Positions 1 to 11,716 of a stretch of 64,000 nucleotides of DNA are shown here, in pieces. Within the stretch, counting starts at the first letter, position 1. Every line of letters begins with the position of its first letter. The notes under the pieces were generated by a model. It ran no database searches and was not told the origin of the DNA. It saw nothing but the letters and a program-made list of their open reading frames with translations. The DNA lies in contig NZ_CP108427.1 of assembly GCF_035982055.1 (NCBI RefSeq), forward strand, positions 8,617,001 through 8,681,000, written 5' to 3'. This DNA is from Streptomyces sp. NBC_01288. GTDB lineage: Bacteria > Actinomycetota > Actinomycetes > Streptomycetales > Streptomycetaceae. The translations under genes and the position numbers were made by a program.

Positions 1-134
1 AGGTCGAGCTCGACGAGGACGGCGCCCGCAAGATCTTCAAGCTGATCGACGCCCTGGAGGACAGCGACGACGTGCAGAACGTCTTCGCCAACTTCGACGT
101 CAGCGACGAGGTCATGGAGAAGGTCGACGCGTAG
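1..134 (+). CDS. yebC: YebC/PmpR-family protein, C-terminal end (partial)
   Basis: Only the last 43 codons are in the window; the reading frame is open from base 3 to TAG at 132-134. The visible peptide ends in the sequence [20 protein letters not shown], the characteristic C-terminal lobe of YebC/PmpR proteins (DNA-binding regulators or translation factors of about 250 residues). Its position directly before ruvC is the usual actinobacterial arrangement. A strong hairpin follows the stop codon, so the gene probably ends its own transcript. The identification rests on this short tail plus gene order; the function cannot be judged further here. Confidence 0.85.
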   Translation, partial: VELDEDGARKIFKLIDALEDSDDVQNVFANFDVSDEVMEKVDA

Positions 135-161
135 CGCTGCCGCGAGCTGAGCGGGATTTCA

Positions 162-193
162 GCGGGCCGACGGGACACGTCCCGTCGGCCCGC
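162..193 (+). terminator. Hairpin terminator after yebC
   Basis: A perfect 13-bp stem (162-174 with 181-193) around the loop ACACGT, 27 bases after the yebC stop. There is no T-tract, as is common for streptomycete terminators. It separates yebC from the ruvCAB unit. Confidence 0.75.
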
Positions 194-335
194 CGCCGTT
201 GTCGGTGGCAGCGGATAGCCTGGCGGAAGTCAAAGATCACCGACCGCGGACCGCAATCATCAATTGAGGAACCCCGACGGTGCTCAGCCAGGTCCGCGAG
301 AGCGGCGGCGGTCTAGCCGCAAAGAGGGGGTTGGA

Positions 336-956
336 GTGCGGGTACTGGGTGTCGACCCCGGACTGACCCGATGTGGTGTCGGAGTGGTCGAAGGCGTCGC
401 GGGCCGGCCGCTCACCATGGTCGGCGTCGGTGTCGTACGGACCCCGTCGGACGCCGAGTTGGGGCTGCGCCTCGTCGCCATCGAGCAGGGCATCGAAGCG
501 TGGCTGGACGAACACCGGCCCGAATTCGTCGCCGTGGAGCGGGTGTTCAGCCAGCACAACGTGCGCACGGTGATGGGCACCGCCCAGGCCAGCGCCGTGG
601 CCATGCTCTGTGCCGCCCGGCGCGGCATCCCCGTCGCCCTGCACACGCCCAGCGAGGTCAAGGCCGCCGTCACCGGCAGTGGCCGCGCCGACAAGGCCCA
701 GGTCGGCGCGATGGTCACCCGGCTGCTCCGGCTCGACGCGCCCCCGAAGCCCGCCGACGCGGCCGACGCCCTCGCGCTCGCCATCTGCCACATCTGGCGG
801 GGCCCCGCGACCAACCGCCTCCAACAGGCCGTCGCCCAGCACCGGTTGCAACAGGCGGTCGCCCAACACGCGGCCGGCGTACGCAAAGCACCGCAGGCCA
901 CGCAAGCCCCTCAAGCACCGAAGACCCCGCACGCATCGAAAGGCCGTACCGCATGA
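336..956 (+). CDS. ruvC: Crossover junction endodeoxyribonuclease RuvC
   Basis: Resolves Holliday junctions by symmetrical nicking, acting with RuvAB. The GTG at 336 is chosen because GAGGGGG lies 5 bases upstream and the protein then begins directly with the first beta strand [14 protein letters not shown]. The acidic catalytic residues are visible: D in VDPG, E in VAVERVF and the Asp pair in the late DAADALA motif. The product is 206 aa; RuvC proteins are usually about 170-190, and the excess is an Ala/Gln/Pro-rich tail after residue 160 that contains an imperfect 9-residue duplication (LQQAVAQH twice). The stop overlaps the ruvA start by 4 bp (ATGA), implying translational coupling. Confidence 0.97.
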   Translation: MRVLGVDPGLTRCGVGVVEGVAGRPLTMVGVGVVRTPSDAELGLRLVAIEQGIEAWLDEHRPEFVAVERVFSQHNVRTVMGTAQASAVAMLCAARRGIPVALHTPSEVKAAVTGSGRADKAQVGAMVTRLLRLDAPPKPADAADALALAICHIWRGPATNRLQQAVAQHRLQQAVAQHAAGVRKAPQATQAPQAPKTPHASKGRTA

Positions 957-1561
957 TCGCCTTTGTCAGTGGCACGGTCGCCGCACTCGCCCCCGATGCC
1001 GCGGTGGTCGAGATCGGCGGTGTCGGCATGGCCGTCCAGTGCACGCCGAACACCTTGTCCACGCTCCGCCTCGGCAAGCCCGCCAAGCTCGCCACCTCGC
1101 TCGTCGTCCGCGAGGACTCGCTCACCCTGTACGGCTTCGTGGACGACGACGAACGTCAGATCTTCGAGCTGCTCCAGACCGCGACCGGTGTCGGCCCCCG
1201 GCTCGCGCAGGCGATGCTCGCGGTGCACACCCCGGACGCGCTGCGTCGAGCGGTGGCCGCCGGGGACGAGAAGGCGCTCATGGCGGTCCCGGGCATCGGC
1301 AAGAAGGGCGCGCAGAAGCTGCTGCTGGAGTTCAAGGACCGGCTCGGCGCCCCGGTGGGGTCCGCTCCGGCGATCGGCGCCCCGGTCACCAGCGGCTGGC
1401 GCGATCAGCTGCACGCCGCGCTCATCGGCCTCGGGTACGCCACCCGCGAGGCCGACGAGGCCGTGGCCGCAGTAGCACCGCAGGCCGAGGCCGCCGAAGG
1501 GGCGCCGCAGGTGGGGCAGTTGCTGAAGGCGGCCCTCCAGACCCTGAACCGCGCCCGCTAG
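953..1561 (+). CDS. ruvA: Holliday junction branch migration protein RuvA
   Basis: Tetrameric junction-binding subunit of the RuvAB branch-migration motor. The 202-aa product starts [15 protein letters not shown] with the OB-fold domain (about residues 1-65). The helix-hairpin-helix region follows ([12 protein letters not shown] and [12 protein letters not shown]), and then the flexible linker and the RuvB-contacting C-terminal three-helix domain. The length is normal for the family. The ATG overlaps the ruvC stop by 4 bp, and ruvB begins 11 bases after the ruvA stop, giving a compact ruvCAB operon. Confidence 0.97.
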   Translation: MIAFVSGTVAALAPDAAVVEIGGVGMAVQCTPNTLSTLRLGKPAKLATSLVVREDSLTLYGFVDDDERQIFELLQTATGVGPRLAQAMLAVHTPDALRRAVAAGDEKALMAVPGIGKKGAQKLLLEFKDRLGAPVGSAPAIGAPVTSGWRDQLHAALIGLGYATREADEAVAAVAPQAEAAEGAPQVGQLLKAALQTLNRAR

Positions 1562-1572
1562 GAGAACCGTCA

Positions 1573-2643
1573 GTGAACTGGGACGACACGACCGACGAGA
1601 CCGCCGCCGAGCGGCTGGTGGGCTCGGTCGCCGACCGCGAGGACCAGGCCGTAGAGGCCGCCCTGCGCCCCAAGGACCTGGGCGAGTTCATCGGCCAGGA
1701 GAAGGTCCGCGAGCAGCTCGACCTGGTGCTGCGCGCCGCACGCGCGCGTGGCGCCACCGCCGACCACGTGCTGCTCTCCGGTGCCCCCGGCCTCGGCAAG
1801 ACCACCCTGTCGATGATCATCGCGGCCGAGATGGAAGCCCCGATCCGCATCACCAGCGGCCCCGCCATCCAGCACGCCGGAGACCTCGCCGCGATCCTCT
1901 CCTCCCTCCAGGAGGGCGAGGTCCTCTTCCTCGACGAGATCCACCGCATGTCCCGGCCCGCCGAAGAGATGCTCTACATGGCGATGGAGGACTTCCGCGT
2001 CGACGTCATCGTCGGCAAGGGCCCCGGCGCCACCGCGATCCCGCTCGAACTGCCGCCGTTCACCCTGGTCGGCGCCACCACGCGCGCGGGACTGCTGCCA
2101 CCCCCGCTGCGCGACCGCTTCGGCTTCACCGCGCACATGGAGTTCTACGAACCCACCGAGCTGGAGCGCGTCATCCACCGCTCGGCGAACCTCCTCGACG
2201 TGGAGATCGACCCCGCCGGCGCCGCCGAGATCGCCGGACGTTCGCGCGGCACCCCCCGCATCGCCAACCGGCTGCTGCGCCGCGTCCGGGACTACGCGCA
2301 GGTCAAGGCCGACGGGTTCATCACCCAAGACATCGCCGGGGCCGCGCTCAAGGTCTACGAGGTCGACGGACGCGGCCTCGACCGGCTCGACCGCGGTGTC
2401 CTCGAAGCCCTGCTCAAGCTGTTCGGCGGCGGACCGGTGGGCCTGTCCACGCTCGCCGTTGCCGTGGGGGAGGAGCGCGAGACCGTCGAAGAGGTCGCCG
2501 AACCCTTCCTCGTACGGGAGGGACTACTGGCCCGCACCCCGCGCGGACGCGTCGCCACCCCCGCCGCGTGGGCGCATCTGGGCCTCACCCCGCCCCGCTC
2601 GTCAACCGGGGGAAACGGACAAGGGGACCTGTTCGGGGCGTGA
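1573..2643 (+). CDS. ruvB: Holliday junction branch migration ATPase RuvB
   Basis: AAA+ motor that drives branch migration on RuvA-bound junctions. The GTG start at 1573 follows GGAGAA. The 356-aa protein carries Walker [11 protein letters not shown], Walker B FLDEIHR, a sensor-1 GATTRAG and the RuvB arginine-finger region LRDRFGF, followed by a C-terminal winged-helix domain ending in GDLFGA. All elements expected of a complete RuvB are present. It is the last gene of the ruv operon; yajC begins 165 bp downstream with its own ribosome-binding site. Confidence 0.97.
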   Translation: MNWDDTTDETAAERLVGSVADREDQAVEAALRPKDLGEFIGQEKVREQLDLVLRAARARGATADHVLLSGAPGLGKTTLSMIIAAEMEAPIRITSGPAIQHAGDLAAILSSLQEGEVLFLDEIHRMSRPAEEMLYMAMEDFRVDVIVGKGPGATAIPLELPPFTLVGATTRAGLLPPPLRDRFGFTAHMEFYEPTELERVIHRSANLLDVEIDPAGAAEIAGRSRGTPRIANRLLRRVRDYAQVKADGFITQDIAGAALKVYEVDGRGLDRLDRGVLEALLKLFGGGPVGLSTLAVAVGEERETVEEVAEPFLVREGLLARTPRGRVATPAAWAHLGLTPPRSSTGGNGQGDLFGA

Positions 2644-2808
2644 CGACGGGGGCACTGGCCGGGTCAGGAACCCCGGTGCCATGCTGAGCGTTGTTCCATC
2701 AGCGTGGACTCGCTTAGACTCCGCCGATGCCGCCTTTGTGGGCGGCGCCGACCACCCCCATCCACCAGGCCGCTCACCGCCGCGGTCGTGCGAAGGAAAT
2801 TCCGTCCC

Positions 2809-3315
2809 GTGAATATCGTGACCATTCTCCCCTTCATCGTGCTCATCGGGGCCATGTTCCTGATGACCCGCTCTGCCAAGCGCAAGCAGCAGGCGGCCGC
2901 GTCGATGCGTAGTGACATGCAGCCCGGCACCGGCGTCCGCACGATCGGGGGCGTGTACGCGACGGTCAAGGAAGTCAACGAGGAGACGGTTCTCCTCGAC
3001 GCCGGCCCGGGCATCGAACTTCTCTTCGCGAAGAACGCGATCGGCGCCGTCCTCACCGACGACGAGTACAACCGCATCGTCCACGGCATCGAGCACGACC
3101 TGAAGGACGATGCCGACATCGTCCCGGACGACGCCTCCTCCCTCACCGACACCGACGAGCCCGCCGCCGACTCTTCCGACGACAAGCCCATCGACCTCGG
3201 CAAGAAGGACGCGGCCGACGAGCCGGCCGACGCCACCGAGGAGCCGGCGAAGCCCGCCGAGGCGAAGACGGAAGAAGAGCCGAAGAAGTCCGACGGCGAC
3301 ACCGACGCGAAGTAG
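2809..3315 (+). CDS. yajC: Preprotein translocase subunit YajC
   Basis: Small membrane partner of SecDF in the Sec export accessory complex. The GTG start at 2809 is preceded by GAAGGAA about 10 bases upstream. The 168-aa product has one N-terminal membrane segment (about residues 3-20, NIVTILPFIVLIGAMFLM). The YajC core follows with GTGVRTIGGVYATVKEVNE, and then a long acidic Asp/Glu/Lys/Ala-rich tail from about residue 105. E. coli YajC is about 110 aa; the extra length is this charged tail, a common actinobacterial feature. secD and secF follow directly. Confidence 0.95.
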   Translation: MNIVTILPFIVLIGAMFLMTRSAKRKQQAAASMRSDMQPGTGVRTIGGVYATVKEVNEETVLLDAGPGIELLFAKNAIGAVLTDDEYNRIVHGIEHDLKDDADIVPDDASSLTDTDEPAADSSDDKPIDLGKKDAADEPADATEEPAKPAEAKTEEEPKKSDGDTDAK

Positions 3316-3456
3316 TAACGTCCCGGGAGCGCGGCGCGACCCGCTCGCGCCCCGCGCACCCGGGTACGTGCGTCGCTCGCACGGGATCCCGACACCATGT
3401 CATGGCCGTAGCCGCGCTGACCCGGCGTGGAGCGGCCCGAGAGGGAGTACGAGAAG

Positions 3457-5235
3457 GTGGCAGCACCTAAGAGGGGCCGCAGCGCGAGCGCCCAGAGCAA
3501 GCCGTGGCGCTCGCTGGCCCTCATCCTGATCGCCATCGTGGCGCTCACCGGGGGCATGTTCGCATCCGGGCACACCACTCCGCGTCTCGGCATCGACCTG
3601 GCCGGCGGCACGAGCATCACCCTGCGGGCGGTGGCCCAGCCCGGCGAGGCATCGTCGATCAACAAGACCAACATGGACACCGCGGTCGACATCATGAACC
3701 GCCGTGTCAATGGTCTTGGTGTCTCGGAGGCCGAGGTCCAGACCCAGGGCTCCAGGAACATCATCGTCAACATCCCCAAGGGCACGAACTCGGAGGAGGC
3801 GCGGCAGCAGGTCGGTACGACCGCCAAGCTGTACTTCCGCCCGGTCCTGGCCACGGAGGCCTCCACGGGCGCCGCGACGGCGACCCCGTCACCGAGCGGG
3901 TCCGGCAGCGCCTCCAGCAGCCCGTCGAGCACGCCCAGCTCCAAGGCGAGCGCCTCCTCGTCGAAGACCGGCTCCGCGACCCCGACGGCCACCGCCACCT
4001 CTCAGGGCCGTGCCGCCAGCGACGCGCTGAAGGCCGACTCCACCTCGTCGGCGAGCCCCAGCGCCTCGGCCAGCGCCACCCCGTCGGCGGACAGCAGCGC
4101 GGCCGCCAGCGCGGCGGCCGCCAAGCTGGAGGCCCAGTACACCGCGCTCGACTGCTCCAAGAAGTCGGTCCAGAACACCGCGGGCAAGACCGCCAAGGCC
4201 GGCGACGCGACCGTGGCCTGCGGCCAGGTCTCGGGCGTCTGGTACAAGTACGTGCTCGGCCCCGCCGCCGTGGACGGCACCGACGTCAAGAAGGCCGCGG
4301 CCGTCCTGAACACGACGACCGCCGCCGGCTGGCAGGTCACCATGGACTTCACCGGCAAGGGCGGCGACAAGTTCGCCAAGGTCACCGGTGAACTGGCGAA
4401 GAACACCAGCCCGCAGAACGAGTTCGGCATCGTCCTCGACGGCCAGGTCGTCTCCAGCCCCTCCGTCAGCTCGTCGATCACCGGCGGCAGCGCGGAGATC
4501 TCCGGCAGCTTCACCCAGGAAGAGGCCCAGAGCCTCGCCAACATGCTGTCGTACGGCGCCCTGCCGCTGACCTTCAAGGAGGACAGCGTCACCACCGTGA
4601 CCGCGGCCCTCGGCGGTGAGCAGCTGCACGCCGGTCTGATCGCGGGCGCGATCGGCCTCGCGCTGGTCGTCCTCTACCTGCTGATCTTCTACCGCGGTCT
4701 GTCGGTCATCGCGATCCCCTCGCTGCTGGTCTCCGCGATCCTCACCTACGTGATCATGGCGTTGCTCGGCCCGGGCATCGGCTTCGCGCTGAACCTGCCG
4801 GCCGTCTGCGGTGCGATCGTCGCGATCGGTATCACCGCGGACTCGTTCATCGTGTTCTTCGAACGCATCCGGGACGAGATCCGCGAGGGCCGCTCGCTGC
4901 GCCCGTCCGTCGAGCGGGCCTGGCCCCGCGCCCGGCGCACCATCCTGGTCTCCGACTTCGTGTCGTTCCTCGCCGCCGCGGTGCTGTTCATCGTCACCGT
5001 CGGCAAGGTCCAGGGCTTCGCGTTCACCCTCGGTCTGACCACCGTGCTCGACGTGGTCGTCGTCTTCCTCTTCACCAAGCCGCTGATGACCATCCTCGCC
5101 CGCAGGAAGTTCTTCGCGGACGGCCACAAGTGGTCCGGCATCGACCCGAAGGCGCTGGGCGCCAAGCCGCCGCTGCGCCGCACCCGCCGCCCCGCCGGTT
5201 CTGCCGCGGGCCCTGTCGACCCGAAGGAGGCGTGA
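3457..5235 (+). CDS. secD: Protein translocase subunit SecD
   Basis: Proton-motive-force-dependent RND-family subunit that aids late steps of Sec export. The GTG at 3457 is preferred over the in-frame GTG at 3427 because GAGGGAG lies 9 bases before it. The 592-aa protein shows a first membrane helix (about 19-36), the GIDLAGGT motif, the P1 periplasmic domain, and the C-terminal block of five helices starting near LHAGLIAGAIGLALVVLY, with GITADSFIVFFERIRDE. An insertion of about 90 residues made almost only of Ala, Ser, Thr and Pro (residues 132-222) splits P1. secF starts 1 base after the stop. Confidence 0.97.
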   Translation: MAAPKRGRSASAQSKPWRSLALILIAIVALTGGMFASGHTTPRLGIDLAGGTSITLRAVAQPGEASSINKTNMDTAVDIMNRRVNGLGVSEAEVQTQGSRNIIVNIPKGTNSEEARQQVGTTAKLYFRPVLATEASTGAATATPSPSGSGSASSSPSSTPSSKASASSSKTGSATPTATATSQGRAASDALKADSTSSASPSASASATPSADSSAAASAAAAKLEAQYTALDCSKKSVQNTAGKTAKAGDATVACGQVSGVWYKYVLGPAAVDGTDVKKAAAVLNTTTAAGWQVTMDFTGKGGDKFAKVTGELAKNTSPQNEFGIVLDGQVVSSPSVSSSITGGSAEISGSFTQEEAQSLANMLSYGALPLTFKEDSVTTVTAALGGEQLHAGLIAGAIGLALVVLYLLIFYRGLSVIAIPSLLVSAILTYVIMALLGPGIGFALNLPAVCGAIVAIGITADSFIVFFERIRDEIREGRSLRPSVERAWPRARRTILVSDFVSFLAAAVLFIVTVGKVQGFAFTLGLTTVLDVVVVFLFTKPLMTILARRKFFADGHKWSGIDPKALGAKPPLRRTRRPAGSAAGPVDPKEA

Positions 5236-5236
5236 G

Positions 5237-6361
5237 ATGTCGAAGCTCGGCAACCTCGGCGCCCGACTGCACCGTGGCGAGGTCGGGTACGACTTCGTCG
5301 GCAATCGCAAGATCTGGTACGGCATCTCGATCCTGATCACCATCACGGCCATCCTCGGCCTGACGGTGCGCGGCCTGAACATGGGCATCGAGTTCCAGGG
5401 CGGCGCCGCCTTCACCACGCCCAAGGGCATGAGTGCCTCGGTGACCCAGGCCGAGAAGTACGCCGAGGACGCCTCGGGTCACGACGCGGTCGTCCAGAAG
5501 CTGGGCGACGGCAGCCTGCGCATCCAGATCGCGGGCATCGACACCGACAAGTCCGACAGCATCAAGACGAAGCTGGCGAAGGACCTTGACGTCAGCTCCG
5601 AGAGCATCGCCGCGGACCTGGTCGGTCCCAGCTGGGGTGACCAGGTCGCCAACAAGGCCTGGGAGGGCCTGGCGATCTTCATGGTGCTGGTCGTGATCTA
5701 TCTGGCGATCGCCTTCGAGTGGCGCATGGCCCTGGCCGCGCTCGTCGCCCTGATCCACGACATCACCATCACCATCGGCATCTACGCCCTCGTCGGCTTC
5801 GAGGTCACGCCCGGCACGGTGATCGGTCTGCTGACCATCCTCGGTTACTCGCTCTACGACACGGTCGTCGTCTTCGACAGCCTCAAGGAGCAGACCAAGG
5901 ACATCACCAAGCAGACCCGGTGGACCTACAGCGACATCGCCAACCGGTCGATCAACGGCACCCTGGTGCGTTCCATCAACACCACGGTCGTCGCGCTGCT
6001 GCCGGTCGGGGCCCTGCTGTTCATCGGCGGCGGCTTCCTTGGCGCGGGTGTGCTCAACGACATCTCGCTGTCGCTGTTCGTCGGCCTCGCGGCCGGTGCG
6101 TACTCCTCGATCTTCATCGCCACGCCGCTCGTCGCCGACCTCAAGGAGGCCGAGCCGCAGATCAAGGCGCTCAAGAAGCGCGTCCTCGCCAAGCGTGCCC
6201 AGGCCGCCGCGCAGGGCGAGCCCGCGGAGTCCCAGGTCACCGACCGTTCGGACGACGACTACGACGACGAGCCCGAGGACGCGGCAGCCGTCGTGGGCCC
6301 GCGCACCCAGCCGGCGTCCCGCAACCGCGGCCGTGGGCGTCCTTCGGGGAAGCGCCGATGA
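5237..6361 (+). CDS. secF: Protein translocase subunit SecF
   Basis: Membrane partner of SecD. The 374-aa protein has the N-terminal helix, the GIEFQGG motif (the SecF counterpart of the SecD GIDLAGG motif), and the conserved transmembrane block with YSLYDTVVVFDSLKEQT. It ends in a charged, Arg-rich cytoplasmic tail of about 60 residues. The ATG lies 1 base after secD, so the two are almost certainly co-translated. The TGA overlaps the apt start by 4 bp. Confidence 0.97.
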   Translation: MSKLGNLGARLHRGEVGYDFVGNRKIWYGISILITITAILGLTVRGLNMGIEFQGGAAFTTPKGMSASVTQAEKYAEDASGHDAVVQKLGDGSLRIQIAGIDTDKSDSIKTKLAKDLDVSSESIAADLVGPSWGDQVANKAWEGLAIFMVLVVIYLAIAFEWRMALAALVALIHDITITIGIYALVGFEVTPGTVIGLLTILGYSLYDTVVVFDSLKEQTKDITKQTRWTYSDIANRSINGTLVRSINTTVVALLPVGALLFIGGGFLGAGVLNDISLSLFVGLAAGAYSSIFIATPLVADLKEAEPQIKALKKRVLAKRAQAAAQGEPAESQVTDRSDDDYDDEPEDAAAVVGPRTQPASRNRGRGRPSGKRR

Positions 6362-6906
6362 CGGAACTCGTAGACATCACGGCGCTGCTGCTCAGCCGTA
6401 TCCGCGATGTGGCCGACTACCCGGAGCCCGGGGTGATGTTCAAGGACATCACCCCGCTCCTGGCGGACCCGGCCGCGTTCACGGCGCTCACGGACGCGCT
6501 CGCCGAGATCGTCGTCAGCACCGGTGCGACGAAGGTCGTGGGCCTGGAGGCCCGTGGCTTCATCCTCGGCGCCCCGGTGGCCGTCCGCGCGGGCGTCGGC
6601 TTCATCCCCGTGCGCAAGGCGGGCAAGCTCCCCGGAGCGACCCTCAGCCAGGCGTACGACCTGGAGTACGGCTCCGCCGAGATCGAGGTGCACGCCGAGG
6701 ACCTGAACGCCGGTGACCGCGTCCTGGTCGTCGACGACGTCCTGGCCACCGGCGGCACCGCCGAGGCGTCCCTCCAGCTGATCCGCAGGGCGGGCGCCGA
6801 GATCGCGGGCGTCGCCGTCCTCATGGAGCTGGGTTTCCTGGGCGGCCGGGCAAGGCTGGAGCCGACCCTCCAAGGCGCTCCCCTGGAGGCGCTGCTCAAG
6901 CTCTGA
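6358..6906 (+). CDS. apt: Adenine phosphoribosyltransferase
   Basis: Salvages adenine to AMP using PRPP. The 182-aa product has the type I PRTase fold with the PRPP-binding motif VLVVDDVLATGGTAEAS near residues 122-138, and PEPGVMFKDITPLL near the N-terminus. The length is normal. It is coupled to secF by an ATGA overlap and followed by a strong terminator at 6929-6965. The secDF-apt-relA order is a conserved streptomycete arrangement, linking purine salvage with (p)ppGpp synthesis by position, although a repeat-filled gap separates apt from relA here. Confidence 0.96.
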   Translation: MTELVDITALLLSRIRDVADYPEPGVMFKDITPLLADPAAFTALTDALAEIVVSTGATKVVGLEARGFILGAPVAVRAGVGFIPVRKAGKLPGATLSQAYDLEYGSAEIEVHAEDLNAGDRVLVVDDVLATGGTAEASLQLIRRAGAEIAGVAVLMELGFLGGRARLEPTLQGAPLEALLKL

Positions 6907-6928
6907 GCAGGTCAGCAGATGTTCACCA

Positions 6929-6965
6929 CGAACGGCCGTCCCGGTCTCACCGGGACGGCCGTTCG
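6929..6965 (+). terminator. Strong hairpin terminator after apt
   Basis: A perfect 17-bp stem (6929-6945 with 6949-6965) closing a 3-base loop CTC, 22 bases after the apt stop. It ends the secD-secF-apt transcript. Confidence 0.85.
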
Positions 6966-6988
6966 CGTAGGGGCGACACAGTGGGAAC

Positions 6989-7059
6989 GCTCGCGCGGCG
7001 ACCGCCCTACGCGCTCGCGCGGCGACCGCCCTACGCGCTCGCGCGGCGACCGCCCTACG
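6989..7059 (+). repeat. 24-bp tandem repeat, three copies
   Basis: Three head-to-tail copies begin at 6989, 7013 and 7037 (unit starts GCTCGCGCGGCGACCGCC). The copies are identical except for the last base of the third. The array begins 23 bases after the apt terminator. The length (8 codons) would keep a frame, but no start or ribosome-binding site frames it, so I regard it as non-coding. Confidence 0.9.
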
Positions 7060-7097
7060 GACCGCGATCGCATCCCAAGACCCGGGCAGGCCGCCAC

Positions 7098-7590
7098 AGC
7101 GCCTCGCGGACTGTGCGGCGTCGGCCCTTCCGATACAGCCCGTGCCGGCGCCTGGGCACCGGCATGGGAGTCCGGCCGGCGCTGTCGCTGCTGGTTCCTG
7201 CCTTGTCATCCGCGGCACATCTTCAGATCGCCGTGGTGGGATCGGTTGGGCTGTCGGCGCGTCGCGGACCTTGTGGTGCCGGTCCTCCGCGTGCGTCGGT
7301 ATCTGGAGCCCGTGCCGGCGTCTGGACACCGGCATGGGAGTCCGGTCGGCGCTGTCGCCGCTGGTTCCTGCCTCGTCATCCGCGGCACATCTTCAGATCG
7401 CCCTGGCGGGACCGGGCGGGCCGTCGGCGCATTGCGGGCCTTGTGGCGCCGGTCCTCCCGGTGCGCCGGTACCCGCAGCCCGCCCCGGCGGCCGGACACC
7501 GGCACGGGAGTCCGCCCGGCGCTGTTGCCGCCCGTCCCCGCCCCGTCACCCGCAGGACACCCTCTGATCGCCCCGGAGCCGCCCCGCGGA
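7098..7590 (+). repeat. Degenerate 170-bp tandem repeat, about three copies
   Basis: Anchors such as the GCCCGTGCCGGCG block recur at 7138, 7308 and (diverged) 7478, an exact 170-bp period. The first two copies also share GCGGCACATCTTCAGATCGC word for word (around 7210 and 7380). A trace of a further copy end is visible just upstream near 7068-7100. Copies 1 and 2 each contain a small hairpin TGCCGG-N10-CCGGCA. A period of 170 is not a multiple of 3, so reading frames shift in each copy and this is not a repeat protein. Together with the 24-bp array it fills most of the 820-bp apt-relA gap. Confidence 0.85.
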
Positions 7591-7726
7591 ATCCTGCGGC
7601 AGCCCCTCGCGTTCCACCCGTAGACGGCCCTCACATCGGCCTGAAGGCGAGCCCGGAGCCCGGGATCGCTACCATGGGCACTCCGGAGCCTGACCGGGGG
7701 ACCCGGATCGCGCACGAGGAGTCCTC

Positions 7727-10285
<2,559 letters not shown>

Positions 10286-10293
10286 GGCATATA

Positions 10294-10334
10294 CAGAAGG
10301 GGCTCCCGTACGGTGCGTACGGGAGCCCCTTCTG
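10294..10334. terminator. Bidirectional terminator between relA and DUF349 gene
   Basis: A perfect 18-bp stem (10294-10311 with 10317-10334) with loop GGTGC, placed between two convergent genes 8 bases after the relA stop and 17 bases from the DUF349 stop. One hairpin can serve both strands. Confidence 0.85.
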
Positions 10335-10351
10335 CATGCGTGCCCAACCGG

Positions 10352-11581
10352 TCAGCCGCCGAACTCCTGGAGGCCCTTCAGGGCCTGCTCCAGCAGGGCC
10401 TGGCGGCCCTCCAGCTCGCGCTGGAGCTTGTCGGCGCGGGAGGTGTTGCCCTGCGCGCGTGCCTGCTCGATCTGGCCCGTGAGTTTGTCCACGGCGGCCT
10501 GGAGCTGGCCGGTCAGACCCTCGGCACGCGCGCGTGCCTCCGGGTTCGTCCGGCGCCACTCGGTCTCCTCGGACTCCTGGAGGGCCCGCTCGATCGTGTG
10601 CATCCGGCCCTCGACCTTCGGGCGGGAGTCACGCGGCACATGGCCGATGGCCTCCCAGCGCTCGTTGATCGAGCGGAAGGCCGCACGGGCCGCCTTCAGG
10701 TCGGTGACCGGCAGGAGCTTCTCGGCCTCCTCGGCCAGCTCCTCCTTGAGCTTCAGGTTCTCCGTCTGCTCGGCGTCCCGCTCGGCGAAGACCGAGCTGC
10801 GGGCGGCGAAGAAGACGTCCTGGGCGCCGCGGAAGCGGTTCCACAGATCGTCCTCGTGCTCGCGCTGGGCGCGGCCCGCCGCCTTCCAGTCGGCCATCAG
10901 CTCGCGGTAGCGCGCGGCCGTGGGACCCCAGTCCGTCGAGGCCGACAGACCCTCGGCCTCGGCGACCAGCTTCTCCTTGATCTTGCGGGCGTCCTCGCGC
11001 TGCGCGTCCAGCGACGCGAAGTGCGCCTTGCGGCGCTTGGAGAAGGCCGACCGAGCGTGCGAGAAGCGGTGCCACAGCTCGTCGTCCGACTTGCGGTCCA
11101 GGCGCGGCAGACCCTTCCAGGTGTCCACCAGCGCGCGCAGCCGCTCACCGGCCGCCCGCCACTGGTCGGACTGAGCCAGCTCCTCCGCCTCGACGACCAG
11201 CGCCTCCTTGGAGTGCCGGGCCTCGTCGGACTGCTTGGCACGCTGCTGCTTGCGCTCCTCGCGGCGCGCCTCGACGGTCTCCACCAGCTTGTCCAGCCGG
11301 ACGCCCAGCGCCGCCAGGTCGCCCACCGCGTGGTGGGCGACGACCTGCTCACGGAGATGGTCGACGGCGGCCTGCGCGTCCTTCGCCGACAGGTCGGTGG
11401 TCTTCACGCGCTTTTCGAGGAGGCCGATCTCGACAACCAGGCCTTCGTACTTGCGCTCGAAGTAGGCCAGCGCCTCCTCGGGGGAGCCGGCCTGCCAGGA
11501 ACCGACGACCTGCTCGCCGTCGGCCGTACGCACGTACACGGTCCCCGTCTCGTCGACGCGTCCCCACGGGTCGCTGCTCAC
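10352..11581 (-). CDS. DUF349 domain protein
   Basis: The 409-aa product starts VSSDPWGRVDETGTVYVRTA, with GGAGG 5 bases upstream of the GTG at 11581. The start and first domain are the usual ones for streptomycete DUF349 proteins. The rest is repeated helical DUF349 units (for example RLRALVDTWKGLPRLDRKSD and RYRELMADWKAAGRAQREHE). These are charged and Glu/Lys/Arg rich and probably form long coiled or helical bundles, with no signal peptide or membrane segment. The family has no assigned biochemical role. It lies convergent to relA and in the same direction as the cyclophilin gene, 136 bp downstream of that gene. Confidence 0.85.
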   Translation of the reverse strand: MSSDPWGRVDETGTVYVRTADGEQVVGSWQAGSPEEALAYFERKYEGLVVEIGLLEKRVKTTDLSAKDAQAAVDHLREQVVAHHAVGDLAALGVRLDKLVETVEARREERKQQRAKQSDEARHSKEALVVEAEELAQSDQWRAAGERLRALVDTWKGLPRLDRKSDDELWHRFSHARSAFSKRRKAHFASLDAQREDARKIKEKLVAEAEGLSASTDWGPTAARYRELMADWKAAGRAQREHEDDLWNRFRGAQDVFFAARSSVFAERDAEQTENLKLKEELAEEAEKLLPVTDLKAARAAFRSINERWEAIGHVPRDSRPKVEGRMHTIERALQESEETEWRRTNPEARARAEGLTGQLQAAVDKLTGQIEQARAQGNTSRADKLQRELEGRQALLEQALKGLQEFGG

Positions 11582-11716
11582 AGCGCCTCCTCCACATGAT
11601 GCCTGCACAGGGCCTCTGTGCCCCCGGGCATCGTCCACAGTTTCGTCACGGCCAACATAGGCGACCGGCGGGTTGCCTGTCCGCATCCCGCGCGACCGAA
11701 ATTTCGCTGTTGACGG

